64,000 nt of DNA from Acorus gramineus (GCA_030737835.1 CM060853.1:17914895-17978894), one strand, 5' to 3'; positions 12,701 through 26,117 are shown, numbered from the stretch's first letter. The notes: a model not told the origin generated them from the sequence alone. Program-made: numbers and translations.

Positions 12701-15700
12701 TTCAAGTCATTGGATATTTCAACCTTATTACATATAAATAAGGATGATAAAACAAAACAATTGTATAGTATTGAACAATATCACCAAATTCTTACCACTT
12801 CAACAAGGCTAGCTCCCTCGCTGAGTCCCTCAATCTCCCCTGGACCAGAGCCTCTAGCAAAAGGAGCAGCAGATGGATCAAGATTTCTCCTCTCTTTTGT
12901 GACAAGACCCTGCAGCAACCACATGTATTTTAAACCACAAATCTTCCATCCTTTTTCTGTAAGAAATATTTAAATGTAAAAGATGTGACCTATGGGCAGC
13001 ATTGAGATAAAATATAAGGATCAAATGCCTAAATATGGAGGTCAATGGCCATATGTGCAATCATGGTGATGAAGGAAAGAAAGAACTGATGCAAATAATA
13101 AAGAGATGCAAAACTTAAGGAATGCTGGCCATGTAACAGCTGAAAGTGGGAAATAAAGAACTGCCCGGACCTATAGGGATTGTTTATATTTAATCAAATG
13201 GTAGCGACAGAGAAACTGCAATAGAAGCACAAATAAAAAGAGTAAAAAAACGAAAGAAAAATGAAATGATGACCAAAAAGAGGATCTCTGCAAGGGAAAT
13301 TGAAGCTATACTTGTTCAACTAGTAAATTTATTTTTCAATTATGTGATAAATTGGAGTTGGACCCAAAGATCAATGGTTGACAACACTATTTGCAACCAT
13401 GATGTCTTGGGTTCAAATCACACCGCTTATCAAAAATAAAAAATGCATGCAATAAATAAGCAAATAAATCAATGTAACATCAACCTTAACAGGGATACTA
13501 AGAGTGTGTTTGGAAACACAGTTTGAAAAGCAGCTTTTAACTTTATACACAGTTTTTTAAGATGTAATAATGAGGGCTGCTTTTTAATTAATCAAATAAT
13601 CACGTTTGTTACTGATAAGAGCTGCTTCTGTTAGAATAAACACAGTTTTCGAGACACATTTTTTTGTTGTAATCATGAGGACAATTTTTCGATTAAGTGG
13701 GCTTGTTTGGTGACCTGTTTGGGGCATTAACTTTTAAAGAAGCTAAAAGCAACACAAAACGTGTTGCCAAACGGGGCCTAAGTGTGATGTGTGCCAAAAC
13801 CCAAAAAATCTGAGTACTAAACACATCCACACAAGTACTTGATATAAAAGAATAATTATAAAACAGAGAGAATCCAGCATATAATTTGAAAAATATTATA
13901 GGCTTTTGGCTTTCCCATGCAAAAGTGAGAAGTATCTGGCAAGGGCGCCAGATACAGGCTTATAACTCTCAAGTGTTTGGATGAATATAACCTAGAAGTC
14001 TATAACACCTATAAACAAAGTGAAATGTTTAATCATATATGCTAAGATTAAGAGCTTCAAGAATAGTATGCACATCTTTGTCGAGCAACCAAAACTGGTT
14101 GTTTATAGGCATATTCTTGTGGTCTCTCCTCATTCTCAAAATGGCTTGTTTAGCCATGTGAAGCACACCAATCCCTGCACTGAATTTTATAGTGAAAAAT
14201 CATGAGTCAGCAAGTTACATGTTTACACATTGATGACAAAATAGTTCATAAATACGCTAGGTACCTCCCAGCCCCAACCACTACAATCTTTTGATGTACA
14301 AAATCCTTCAGGGGTCGACCTTGAGCTCTGACAGTTCCAAGCAATCCAGCAAGCGCGACACCAGCTGTTCCCTAAGGCAGATAATGTGTTGAAGCAACAG
14401 CACCAATAACCAAAACAAGTTAATGAAAAATGATAAAAAATGGCATGATACAAGAGCTACAACTGAGACAGATACAGGAAGAGGCAGAGCCAACCTGCAC
14501 ATCATCATTGAACATGCAAAATTTCCTGCGATATCGGTGCAGTGTCTCAAATGCCCACTTCATTTGGAAATCCTCAAACTATTTGATTGCCAGGTATAAA
14601 ATTAAACAGTGAGAAAAATAGTAATTCCCCATTTTATAAAATTGAATTACTGTTGCTACCTGTACAACTGCCTTTGGCCAACGTGTAAAAGCAGCTTCCA
14701 TAAATTCATCAACAATAGACAAGTACTCCTCTCCTTCCAGTCTAGGTTGCCGCAACCCCAAATCTATAAGAAAATGTGAGCTAAAACTTATGGATACAAT
14801 TATGCCCTCAGTGTGTTCAAATCATAAGAAAACATTTGAAGTTATTTTCTTTCATTATGGTGGTGTTCACCAAGTTTCATTTGGAAACTGGGTGAACTAC
14901 AAGTTAGCTAGAGGAAGAAGAAACATAGAAAAAAAAACAGAAAAAGATGAACAGAGGAGTTGAGATCCAAATAGAGCTTGACACCAGAGGTGTCCAAATC
15001 CCAAAGCAGACTTATAAGGTCCTCCCATTACACAATACAAAAAGAACTTCTCATTCTGCAAGAAAACTCTCTTCTCATTCAATGCCGATCTTCTGAGTCT
15101 TGAGGATATAAGAAAACATGTCATGTTATAGGCCCAATGCATATATGAAGAAAGACTGGCAGTAAATATAGATCATAAGATCTAGAAGATATATAACCCA
15201 ACAATTTCATCATTGATGTTTATGGGCAGGCACCGCTTAGAATAGTTATGAGCGCTCATACTGATGCTACCTCCTCTACGATTTTATTTTTATAAATATT
15301 ATGCTCATGCTTATAATAGGCACATAGGCACAAGTCAAGATTCCATTAGATGATCTGTAACAATGAAAGTAAAACTGCTAATTATGATTTAGACAACCTA
15401 GATCTTACAAAGCTGAAGTTTGTATGATACCAGATATAAATCCAGCAATTGGAAAAGAGACAATTCTTTTATAATTTAGACAACCTAAACCATTCCTCGA
15501 ATTTCTTCTTTATTCATGAGGAAGTGCACAGTCCACCCGATAATTTGGAAAATGGTAAACACAAAAAAAGGGATCCTGTGAAGAAAAAAAAACCAAAATA
15601 GTACAAATGTCACAGTCCACTACTCAATATAGAAGGTCCTATCCCCATCCAAAGCAATACTGTTTCTATCTGCAATAGAACAATCTTTCCTGGGCACTAC

Positions 15701-18700
15701 ATAGCCTCCCCTGGAATATCATTTCATTTCTTAAAACCCATAGATCCCTATTCCCTACACACTGCATATGGAATTAAATAAATAAACTTTCCTTTAGTGC
15801 TCTTGATTCTAGATTTGTGAAAACTTCTACAGGTTTGTTATAGTAGATGGTTGAGTAGTGTTTCCTACCATGGAGAACTTTCAATCTAAAAGAAAATGAA
15901 GTGACAGAGAATTGTAATAGGAGAAAGAATTACTGATAATAGGGAAACCTTGAAAATTATATTTACTATTCTACTATAAAATGATTGCTCGACTGAGCAT
16001 TTTATATTCTCATCTTATGGAAAGATGGCAGACTATTCAGGTTGTCAAGACACTATTTATATTTCTTGGACAAGCGAGAAACCTGTTCACAGATGCATTG
16101 GGGGAACCACAGACGTAAATATAATTTCCTTTCATTTACCACTCAATACGAACAAAAAATATTGAAAAATACATCATGCACACACATGATATAATAATAT
16201 TCTAAGATTATATTCTATTTTACTGAGCTAAAATTCTACAGACATACCAGATTATGAAGAAATGCTTCAAACATTAGCAGGTTCATATTTTTATATTTTT
16301 TAACTGCTATGCTGGCAACAAGGGTGGTTCAGCTTTAACTATATTTTCTTTACATCTATTCTGACCAAAAACAAACGGTAGTGCATTTGTGCTCTAAATA
16401 TAAGATAATTGTCCTCTGAACTACTACATCTGCAAAGCAAGGTAATTTGGGTACCAATCTATCCTTTTTGAGACCTGACAGCCTACAATCGAACAAAGCA
16501 AGATTAGATTCAGAACATTGATATTTATACTCACATAGACGATCATCAAGAAGCCGCTGATTATTTGTACCAACGTCAAGCATAACTGGAAGTATCTACA
16601 ATAGATGAAGTTTAGATTGATTAATGCCAAAGAAATGCAAGAAAATGAATTGTCCAAGACTTGTCTGAGAAAATTAAGGGTGTAAACAAATATATGCTTC
16701 AGGAATATATGTGTTTTCTAATTAAAGAAATGAGTGTTGGCACTGAATAAAGAACCAAGTAATTTGTTTTGTTTATTTATTTATTTAGTTGGCCAAAATG
16801 AAATAGCAAGGAATTCAGTGCCTTTCCAAAATTGCATGTGTACCATTTTATAAGAATGACAATCGCAGCATTTATAATATTTGTGTGTAGGTTGAATGAC
16901 AATTAAAAAAAATATATACACTTGCATTCACACTATGGAAAATTTCATTAGAAGACCGCTGGTATTTCATTTTGATAGCAAGATGACATGGACAAGAGGA
17001 GGACAAAGACAAACTAATCAACCATCTATGGCACATTCACACCAGCAAATCACATATTTAGTTCACGAGTAAACACTTTGAATGATTAGGAAGGGAGATG
17101 ACCATGTCACATACCCTCTGTGGATTGATGCCAGCAGCAGCAACATACATGTCTAGTTTCCCAATGGGTATTCCAATGCCCTGAACTCCAAGGTCCCCGA
17201 GGCCTAGAATGCGGCTACCATCTGTCAGCACTATCATATCTACCTGTAAATAAAATGCAGCCCCATGAGGGACAAAATTAAGATAATAAAGTGAGATGTA
17301 CAGTGGCATTAGTGCTTCCAAAGGGAACCGCAGAAATTTCAATGATTATATGCTTCTCATTCTGCGGCCTATGTATTATAAAAATTCTCTTATTTTCAAC
17401 ACTTGCAATTCTACACTAGAGATTTTTTTGATATAGAAATAATTTCAAATCACTCCAAAGGATATAGCAACTCGTAAACATGGCTCACAACAATTCATGA
17501 TATTGAAATTTATTTTTGATGTATATAGACGTAGAAAAATTAGGTGAGATTGACGACTAGATATTTAATAAGAATTGCTTTGAAAATTAAACTTTTTCAT
17601 AAAAAAAAAATGCAAGCTACACATCAGCAGACACTGTGATGGCACAAGAAGGTGGCTTCAACACAATTTGGCACATTTCTGTCAATGAGACAGTGAATGA
17701 ATAAATCAAGAGATTATGACACAAAAGGATATAAAAGTAGAAAGAAAGGGTGGGATGATACTCGCAAGCATTTACATGGGAACAATGGTGAGACAAGTTA
17801 GCACATGCATGGCTAACTGGGATAGGTTATTCTAATATTTTACGTGAATGTCTAACACTAATATCTGTGCTTAGTTCGGATTTAAATTGATTGAAGTTAT
17901 AATATGATATATGAGTGAAAATCCTTCAGCAAGACATGGATGCATGTACCAATTTTGCATATGGCACACCTCTAGAACTAGAAGGCTTAATAGTAACATA
18001 AGGGCCAAAAAATGTGCATTGGTTTCAAAAAAATTTATCAATATAATAGAGACATCTTCAATGTCTCAATTACCAAGACATCGGGAGGGAACATGGATGG
18101 TTATTCAATAGGTTTTGGTGTCCAATGGTCTAACGATAGAATATAGAGATAATACGTGGTCCATTTCCTTTGATTCTAGAGTTGGTGAGATCAGTGATGA
18201 AAGCAGAAAAAGTAGTTACTCTATGCCAATGCTAATGAGCAGCTTTAAATCTTTTCAGAGAATACCTTTGGAGATGGCCAATTATAGATCATGGATGTCA
18301 TCTCTCCCTTATCCTTTGCACTGAAATACATTCCCCGTGGCCGTCTAAATAAGCCTCCATAGTTTTGACACACTAAACCCACAGTTGGGGTGTAAATTAT
18401 TGGAGCGAAGTCTTTGATGTTGTCAATAAGAACCTGGTGAAGTGAGCTATAATATTTAATAAGACATAAGAATTTATTTCAACAATCTATAAGATGGTTT
18501 ATTTTGAACTATAAAGACAAGCAAACTTACTCTGTAGTACAGTGTCTCATTTCTGTCATGCAGTCTGTTGAGAATTCTCCATTTAGCTAAAGCCACAACG
18601 TTGGCCGGTTCACTTCGAGTGTTATGCTCCAGTGAATGATAGGACTCCACTGGAACAATCATGCATAAGATTAACGAAAACATTAGTCTCATACTCTCAT

Positions 18701-20355
18701 TCATGAGTTATAATATACTTGATGAAAATAAGAAATGAAAATAACACACGTCAATGATTAATTTTTTAAATATAATCTTTGGAATTAGAAAGTTTCAATA
18801 ATTGCCACTAATCCTTTAATAACAATCAATAATGTCAAGCAATAGGTAAAATTTTTAGTTAAATTTTTTAAGTTATGTAAAATGAATAAGTTCATCAGGG
18901 TTATTAAAACTGAGTTAAATTGATGTAAGTGCATTCATGAAAATTAAAAAATGAAGATGCAGGCTTCATGGACCTGGTATCCCTCTTCACCACAAATTAG
19001 CTCAGACATTTGATTCCAAGAGGAGACAAAACAGATTAAAATTTTAACAAGATTTTGGTTTGTCAATGAGAACACAATCTCCAACCACCGCATTTAGGAC
19101 TTGAGAAGCAGCCTACAAAGTACAGCATATTGCACAGGAGGAGCAGTATGTTGGCCATCAGTACAAAAACAAACATTCACGTAGCACTAGGTTGTTGAGC
19201 ATCAGGAAAGGAAGCATGGTTAGAGAAGCAAGTAATCTTTGGATCAACATTGCCACCCGTTTTCAGTCTAAAATGTGTTTTAAAGCTCCCAAATAACAGA
19301 ACATTCAAAACTGACTTGCTCTATGATTAAATAAAACTGCATCCCGCAGAGACCCATTGGAAAAAAAACCTTAAAAGTAGATGCAGAGATATTATTCAAA
19401 GTTGGTCCTCTATATGCAATATGATTCACACATGCGCACGCCCCCCTTCCCCCTCTCCCCCTCTCCCCCCCCCCCCACCTCTATATTCAAATTTCTATAA
19501 CCAAATTCATTCAAAACATGAGGAAGATCTAAAGAAATATTTGGATCCATGTGCTCTTAGCATCCAAAACATAAGTATTAGAATAAGCGAATTAATTAAA
19601 GTTTTCTGTTTGAAGGATTAACAGTTCAAAATTCTACAAAGACACTGGTAACGTCACTGTAAAATGCAAACACGGATATATGATTGAAAAATGATCATCA
19701 TCATACCAATTATTACATAATTTCACAAAACAAAATAAAATTACAATTGGACTTACAAGTTACAATTCAATTTAAAAAAAAAACCATATTTTCTAAGCTA
19801 CTGAGATCCCCTGATCATTACACACAGCACATCCATGTCAGTACTGACATGAGAATCTAATAGTCCATACAAATAGTAATGCTAAGAGTCATCCATAAAT
19901 AAATGCAAATCATTCACACAAGTAAAAACGGGGTCAATCATAACTCACTGAAACGATCATGTTGGTGCTCGAAAGATAAAATCCGAGGAGGTAACAGTCC
20001 ACGGAGTCCGAGACGATCTCTTTCCGTCAACGGAAACGCCGTATCCTACCTCCGATGAATCCGAATAAAAGCGAATTTAGGTCAATGAACCAAACGTTGA
20101 AATTTCAAAACCATCCACGAATGCAAACGATAAAAAGATAAGCTTTCACATCTACATATGCAAATTTTTCCGTTCTTTTAAACAGTAAACACAGATCAAA
20201 CAAAAAGAACAAATTTTGTTTCGTCTGACCTTATTGAACCACGGATCGTGGAGAATGTCGGTCCCCCTCTTATGGACGATGCAGGGCCCCGGCATCGCCA
20301 TCGAGAACCGCCTCGCGTTCCTCACCTTCAACGCAGCTCGCGCGAGGTTCCACAT
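9777..20355 (-). CDS. NAD-ME2: NAD-dependent malic enzyme 59 kDa isoform, mitochondrial (NAD-ME2 type)
   Basis: Oxidatively decarboxylates malate to pyruvate with NAD+ in the mitochondrial matrix; plant NAD-ME works as a 62/59 kDa hetero-oligomer. Exons: 20355-20230, 20045-19949, 18649-18531, 18433-18266, 17243-17115, 16595-16535, 14763-14660, 14578-14495, 14371-14265, 14179-14074, 12909-12796, 12686-12621, 12304-12232, 11896-11810, 11731-11677, 11601-11530, 11096-11034, 10509-10395, 9848-9777. The total is 1818 nt, 605 aa, close to the usual length of about 605. The N-terminus is Arg-rich and lacks acidic residues up to about residue 20, like a mitochondrial presequence. Visible motifs: YTPTVG (128-133), TDGSRILGLGDLG (177-189), the metal-ligand region FED (269-271) with FNDD (291-294), the nucleotide-binding GAGSAGIG (329-336), and the C-terminus YSPLVHEK. 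The 10.6-kb span is due to introns, several containing MITE-like repeats. Intron 17 carries a duplicated piece of exon 17. Confidence 0.96.
9931..10257. mobile_element. MITE with GCTCCCATTTG-type termini, in the last NAD-ME2 intron
   Basis: The left end CCCTCGTTTGGTTCACGAA and the reverse complement of the right end, GCTCCCATTTGTTTCGAGAA, form an imperfect terminal inverted repeat. The interior also contains inverted TAAGTATGAATAA / TTATTCATACT segments. The unit is about 330 bp and non-coding. The ends resemble those of the element at 21922-22327, suggesting one family. The superfamily is uncertain because no convincing target-site duplication was found. Confidence 0.55.
10866..11058. repeat. 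80-bp duplication covering the 3' end of NAD-ME2 exon 17
   Basis: Segments 10866-10945 and 10979-11058 are near-identical direct copies at an offset of 113 bp. The right copy contains the real 3' end and donor of exon 17. The left copy lies inside intron 17 and carries 24 nt of exon-like sequence followed by the same donor. If the intronic donor were used instead, the frame would meet TAA directly after the normal exon end. Confidence 0.9.
13503..13780. mobile_element. Probable MITE in NAD-ME2 intron 10
   Basis: The left end GTGTGTTTGGAAACACAG and the inverted right end CCCCGTTTGGCAACACG are related terminal repeats. Both sides are flanked by CTAAG, which may be a short target duplication. 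The interior is non-coding and T/A-rich. Family assignment is left open. Confidence 0.45.
19440..19478. repeat. Homopyrimidine tract in NAD-ME2 intron 2
   Basis: An almost pure C/T run of about 38 bases (C- and T-rich on the plus strand, G/A on the transcribed-sense strand) lies in the second intron. Such mirror-like polypurine/polypyrimidine tracts can adopt triplex structure, but no function is implied here. Confidence 0.8.
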
Positions 20356-20477
20356 TTTTTTGAGCCTGCACGAGTTTCAAGGCATTCGAAGTCGGAAGTC
20401 TGACTGAGCTTCGCCTCCTCTTCTCCGGGAGGGCTTTTATTGGGGGAGGTGATACGATGTTCCGCGAGTGAGGACAA

Positions 20478-21078
20478 GAGTATCTCCAACCAAGCCTCAA
20501 GAGAGATTGACTTTTTTTTTTTTTTTTTTTTTTTTTTATTTTTTTTGTTTGAAGGTGTTGTATTTTAATCATTATCTTCTATTTTTTTTTTATCATTTTT
20601 TAAAATATATATTATTATATAAAAAAAACATTAATAAATATTATTATTATTAATTCATTTATATAAAAATTATACCATTGAAAAAATCTCTTTAAAATAA
20701 GTATAATATTAAATGTTTTTAAAATTATTTTTAAATTAATAATTTTTTAAATAAATAAATAAAATAATTATTGAATAATCAAACATATAAGAATTTATTT
20801 AAAATCAATTCTAAAATCATTTAATATTAGTCTTATTTTTAAGGTCTCGATGAGATATTTCCAACTATAATACTTTTATTAAAAATAAATTAGTGCATCA
20901 AAATATGCATTATGTTGAATTAATTAGTGTATAAACAAAAAAGTGTAAAATGTGATTTGGAGATAGCTTCTAAATTTGAAGGATCAAATCAAAATCTTTA
21001 ATTTGAGGTGAATATGAAGTGTGATTATAGCACACCACATTCCAAATTTAGAGATATGAAATATGATTCCAAATGCTC
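20478..21078. mobile_element. PIF/Harbinger-type MITE in the NAD-ME2 upstream region
   Basis: The left end GAGTATCTCCAACC and the inverted right end GAGCATTTGGAATC match the GAGCATCTCCAA-type ends of the MITEs near 54-55 kb. Flanking trinucleotides are CAA on the left and TAA on the right, close to the 3-bp TWA target duplications of this superfamily. The element lies about 120 bp upstream of the NAD-ME2 start codon, between the gene and a GC-rich stretch at 21080-21420. The copy is degenerate, AT-rich and non-coding. Confidence 0.65.
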
Positions 21079-21921
21079 TAAGAGCGGACGCGGAGACGGG
21101 TGGCTGCGATTGACTTTCTGGCTTTTGCGAGGTGTGAGCGGAGGAGAGTGACCGGGAAGAAATGGGATCCGATGCGGATTTTCGTCAGATGGAGCGGTAA
21201 TAGATCGGGTGAACGTGGTGGAACTCGTGCAGGCTTTTCTTTAAGCAAATTATTCTGAGCGATGGACACGTGGAGAGATTGCATTGGAGGAGGGGTCTGC
21301 AGTGATAGCGAGGCATCGAATCGTCTGTCGGCAACTAACTGTTGTCATATATGGACCGTTGGATCGGTGGTGTGCTCGTATGACTGTTCTCGGTTTGGTG
21401 AGGGGTAGGACGGGACAGAGATTGCAAATCTTTTTAACTTTCTTTTAACGGCGACATGTTATGTGATAAAAATAACTAATTCAGAATAAATAACTGGATT
21501 GGTAAAATAAAAAAATTTATTTAATTTTTAAAAATAATTATAATTGAAAAAATAATAAGGGAATTTGTATTGTTTGATTAAACATTGATAATTTATAAGT
21601 AAAAAATATAAGTAAAATGTGAATAAAAATTTATAAAACAAAAAAATAACACGTGGATCTATAATTTATAAGAGTTGATCGGTGATTTGACATATGAACC
21701 ATTTTATATTAGTAAACTAGATTAGATGAAATAAATAATTTTAAAAATGACATTGAATATAAATATTAGTTTATTTTCATATGTTGTGTTATGATCACCG
21801 GAGATTTTATACTCACTTATTCTTTACAAATAAATAATTTTTTTGTGGTTTAATTTACCTTTATTATATTTTATTCCAAATCTATTATTCTATCCAAACA
21901 TTGACCTGGCACAGCTCATTA
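21079..21921. other. GC-rich then AT-rich spacer upstream of NAD-ME2
   Basis: 21080-21420 is clearly more GC-rich than its surroundings and has a short minus-strand open frame (21284-21078) that resembles no family I know. It could be the original 5' flank of NAD-ME2, displaced by the neighbouring MITE. 21421-21921 is AT-rich with nothing recognisable. Confidence 0.4.
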
Positions 21922-22327
21922 GCTCCATTTTGTTTGAGGGATGATTCCATCGAACATGATAATAATAATAATTGAGGTGTATAATGCATGTTATTTTATT
22001 TTTCTTTGAAATTACTATTAGAATTTATACGATTACCCAAACATATTTATCTGATGTTATCCACGTGAAATAAATAAATTATTTTTCAAAATTCCATAAC
22101 TATTCCAGTATTCCATCATGACAAGCAAGAATTTTAGACTTATTACAGTTTTATACAGAAAAGCTAGAATAAATTATACGTGTCCATCTCCAAACATTAT
22201 ATCAAGGTTCATTGTATTTTATTCAATTATAAAAGATTATTCATGCTAAACCACCATGTTTTTTTTCTCCGAGATAAAAGCATATTGTTCCGTTATCAGA
22301 CATCTTATATGTGAAAGAAATGGGAGC
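21922..22327. mobile_element. MITE with GCTCC-ATTT termini
   Basis: The left end GCTCCATTTTGTTTGAGGG and the inverted right end GCTCCCATTTCTTTCACA form an imperfect terminal inverted repeat about 406 bp apart. The ends resemble those of the element in the last NAD-ME2 intron (9931-10257). Non-coding and AT-rich. No firm target duplication was found. Confidence 0.55.
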
Positions 22328-22756
22328 CTAGTTATTTTGCTTGTTTGTTATTCACATGGATAACATGGACAGTTTAAATGTCTTTTTTCATACATATTGA
22401 GTGATTTGTATCACATCCATTCTTCAAAAAAGATAAAGCCTAGACAATCAAATTCATTCCTAATTCAGGTTCACAAATTTTAATAGACAGTAATATTCTT
22501 TCTTCAACTTCAATTGCTGATCCAAGCATTCTTCTGTGGGCACGTTGAAGGCGTCACATTCCTCTGTGTCCACATTGATTCTACGTGCGAGCTATGTCTT
22601 GACACTTTCATGCTGAATGCGTGGGGTTTTTTTTTCATCTTCGGTTAAGAATCTGATCAACCTGAGAAACACAATATTCACTATCAATATTTTCCATTTT
22701 TACAACAGAAAAAGTGAATGGAATATAAAAAAACTCATCAACATCACGTCACAAAG

Positions 22757-22952
22757 GCCATTGGCCTAGTGATTAAAAGGGCATCACACCATCAGGGGGA
22801 CCAAGGTTCGAGTTCTGCAAGTAACAAGACTGCAGACAAAACGAGTTTATAGTCTATTTGGGAGCTGTGTTGGTTCATGCTTTCCTGGTGCTAAGTAGTG
22901 GTATTTCCACTGTATGTTAGAGAGACTTTGTGAGCCTATTAAGGGCCCGCTT
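22757..22952 (+). mobile_element. tRNA-derived SINE
   Basis: RNA polymerase III promoter boxes are visible in the right order and spacing: an A box TGGCCTAGTGATTA at about 22762-22775 and a B box GGTTCGAGTTC at 22805-22815. The body is about 195 bp and non-coding. It is flanked by ACAAAG (22751-22756) and ACAAAAG (22953-22959), a likely imperfect target duplication. It lies about 115 bp beyond the stop of the RmlD-like gene. Confidence 0.8.
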
Positions 22953-23066
22953 ACAAAAGAAAACATTCTCCATCACATAATTGCATTTTCAAAGAATCAA
23001 TTCTCAATTGGTTTTTGCTCAGTCTTTCCCCTCTGAAAAGAAAACATAACTGACCTCAAGTGAGTA

Positions 23067-26000
23067 TCAAAACCCACTTGCAGCTTCAAGTGTTGATCTC
23101 ACACCATCTTTGAATGGAAGAGGACGAACACCAAATAGTGCAATCAACTTACTGATATCCATGGATATGTCAGCCGGAGAAGCCACACCACGGTCCACCT
23201 TCAAGAGAATCAAGAATCATGTGAAAAATGAAGCAAAGAAAAACATGTATGCTAAATGCATATGGAGTAGCCAGGCATCATAATTCCTAGTCACACAAAC
23301 ATCAGTTACTACCCAACAATATGAACCATCCAATGGGAAGACATTTCTATATAGATAGTATGATATATGTCTAAATAAAATGAAACCAATGCATGGTAAC
23401 ATTTCCATTGCTTCATATGGATTTCATTGACTGGAAATGGATGGTTTAGACTGATGGCCATTGCATCATTGAAGTAAAATATGGATGATTTTGACTGATG
23501 GCCACAACAACTTTTAAATAATCAATAAATCTACAGAGACCTCCTTCCAAACAATCATTTTAGCCAATAAGAATATATTAAAATTGGGCCTCCCTCCACA
23601 ATACTAGGTTGGTCAAGATATGTATTGTTTATAATTTTAAATATTGTTAGGAGGGTTCAGGTGCAAGAACAGAGACATACTGATAATGCAGAGACTGGTT
23701 TAATTAAGGAGGTGTTATATCCTCTAACAACTGCCACAGACTCTGCCATCTGCAGGCGAGACACTCTGTCTGGTCCACCAGTATTTAATATCAATTGCAT
23801 TTGCTCACCATCTGTCACGAAAAACCAAAACTTCATAACATAGGAAAAGAACCAAACTGTGTTCTTGTCATCAAGAGAGAAAGCATAAGTACAAACAGGA
23901 AAAGAAAACAAGAAAAACAAATGCAGAGAAATGTAAAAATATATATACTGCAAACATGCTATATAAGGTAGAGCTTACAACATGAGGAATGTTTTTGTGT
24001 GTAAAGAGTCAGGGATCAAAAAGGAAAATTTATACAATGTCATCATGTAGTATATAAAAAAATAACAATTTTCTTCGGTTCTATATTTCAAAATAAAGTT
24101 ACACAAAATAAGATATTTCATTTTAATTTCCAACTCCAAGTAAATGTGAGAGAAGACGGAAGGCATATAGTGAAACAAAATTCATCTAGAAATAGAAGTC
24201 AAGTGGGATTTTGAGGTGAAGCAAACACATACAATAAAACAGGTTGAAATAAATTTAGAAGCATTTTTCTGAATTACCGTCAGTGTTCGAAGTTCAATAA
24301 TTTCATACCTGTCACCCACTTTCTGATCAAAGCTAGGATGATGTCCACCACATCCTTGACATAAACAGGGCAGCGAAATTCATCATGAAAAAAATCAATT
24401 TCTTCACCTCGAGAAAGGACACCATCGATCCACTACAGCATGAAAATAATATTATCAATGGTAGCAATAGCAAGAAGATGAAAAAGAATGCAACAGATAC
24501 TTAGCAGTTAGCACTCCAATATTATCTCTACAGCCTTCCACAAAAAGGTCCCATTAGCTCCTTCAAAATCAAAATAAGTGTTTCATTTGATGCAATAGTG
24601 GAACAAAATTAAACCATGGCATATGATATTGAAGCATGATATAAAAATGTTAATATGTATTGATGATATCTACATCTAAGTTGTACGGCAAAAGAAGAGA
24701 GTATAAATAATAGATGAACTGAAATAGCATGCAGAGCCCCAAGAGGCAGAACTGAGAACTCATCATGCTCAGTCCATCAAACACTCACAAACACCAACAC
24801 ATGAAAAAAAGAAAACCATTAAAATGGCAAGATGCCAGTCCATTGATTCGACAAACAAAAAAATGTGATTGGAAAAAGAAGTCATGAAAATCTACATTGC
24901 TACGAAATTTACATTCATAGTCCAGGCGATGGATGTAAGCTTGCAAATTGCATTAGAAGTTTCAGAGGGCACCTGTATTGGAAGAGACTTCAAGACAGGC
25001 GAGACCGTCTGAGGCCCATAGATGATACTGCTTCTCAGTATTGCAAAATTTTTACATGTGGAAGAGATAAACTGTTCTGCTGCCACTTTTGACTTCCCAT
25101 ACATATTTACAGGGCTTGTTTCATCTTCCTCTTTGTAAAATGACTTCACCCCCTCATAAACTGTTGATTTGGCAAATAGTATGACTTATCATTTTCATAT
25201 GTCACAACAAATTACATATCTAGATAACAAAAAATAGGACATCCTTGGCACACAATAGCAGAAAAATAAAGCAAATGACAAACATGAGCATCAGAGCATT
25301 AAGTACATGAATAGGAAGCTAATGTTTTTTCTTTCTTTCTTGTGACAGACTAATTGGAGTATAATAAGAACTGATAACGCTATGCAAACTGAATTTCACT
25401 GCAAGGATTCCAATCAATCTTATCCTATATTTGACAAAACTAAGAACAGCATCAGAAAGACTCAAATTGCACCCATATCCCCAAATCTATTAATTTGAAA
25501 CAGTATATAAAATTCTTGGCAGCTGATCAACAACATGAAATAAATGCAATCCCAACTAGGAACCACTGAATTACAAAACTGAGACACCAAACACAGTTCA
25601 ATAAGAAAAAGCAGCACAAGTGGGATTCACCTTGATCAGTGGACAGATGAATCAGGAGAGCTCCGTCTCCATCTGGGAAGCTCGACATCCACTCAACTAG
25701 CTTCGAAGGAACATTCGTCGCCATCGCCGCAGCGGGGTCCATCTCGCAAGCACGCGGGACCGACAGCGCGCCACAATTCACCACCACATCCGCCTGAACC
25801 GTAAAAACGGATCCACCAATTCATAAATGCAGATTGAACTGTGATTCAAAAGAAGAAGAAAAAAAAAAATTAAATGAAACGCAGACCTGACCGAATGAAT
25901 CGGAGATGGATTCGAACCCCTGTCCGGTCCGGAGGTCCACGGGGAAGTGGACCACGGGAGAGACGGCTTCGATGAGCTCGCTTGGAGGGATCGGACGGTG

Positions 26001-26117
26001 GTGGGTGAACGCCACGTCGTAGGGCCTCTCTCCGCCGTCCGATCCGGTGAGCCCCACCAGCAGGTGCTGCCCCAGGTACCCAGTCCCTCCCACCACCAGC
26101 ACTTTCTTCCTCCCCAT
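23067..26117 (-). CDS. RmlD-like / MAT2B-like NAD(P)-binding Rossmann protein
   Basis: Extended SDR of the RmlD (dTDP-4-dehydrorhamnose reductase-like) family. Plant members are often annotated as methionine adenosyltransferase 2 subunit beta-like; their biochemical role is unclear. Exons: 26117-25887, 25793-25631, 25160-24973, 24432-24309, 23811-23681, 23198-23067. The total is 969 nt, 322 aa, all junctions GT-AG. Motifs: nucleotide-binding GGTGYLG (10-16), STDQVYEG (128-135) with the active-site Ser/Thr, YGKSK (152-156) giving the YxxxK pair, then RSSIIYGP and the RmlD substrate-domain segment RCPVYVKDVV. I chose the ATG at 26117 (MGRKKVLVVGG); the frame upstream is open only to a GTG. The start codon faces that of the helicase across 154 bp. 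Exon 1 is markedly GC-rich. The fold and cofactor binding are secure; the substrate is not. Confidence 0.93.

Noticed and set aside
13330-13440. Possible second tRNA-like SINE (GGTTCAAATC motif)
   Set aside because: Only a B-box-like motif is convincing; no clear A box or target duplication.
14897-15142. 81-codon minus-strand frame in NAD-ME2 intron 6
   Set aside because: Lies wholly within an intron, no known domain, and the model without it gives a complete malic enzyme.
21078-21284. Minus-strand frame of 68 codons in GC-rich sequence
   Set aside because: Starts at a MITE boundary, no recognised motif; GC-rich sequence readily gives chance open frames.
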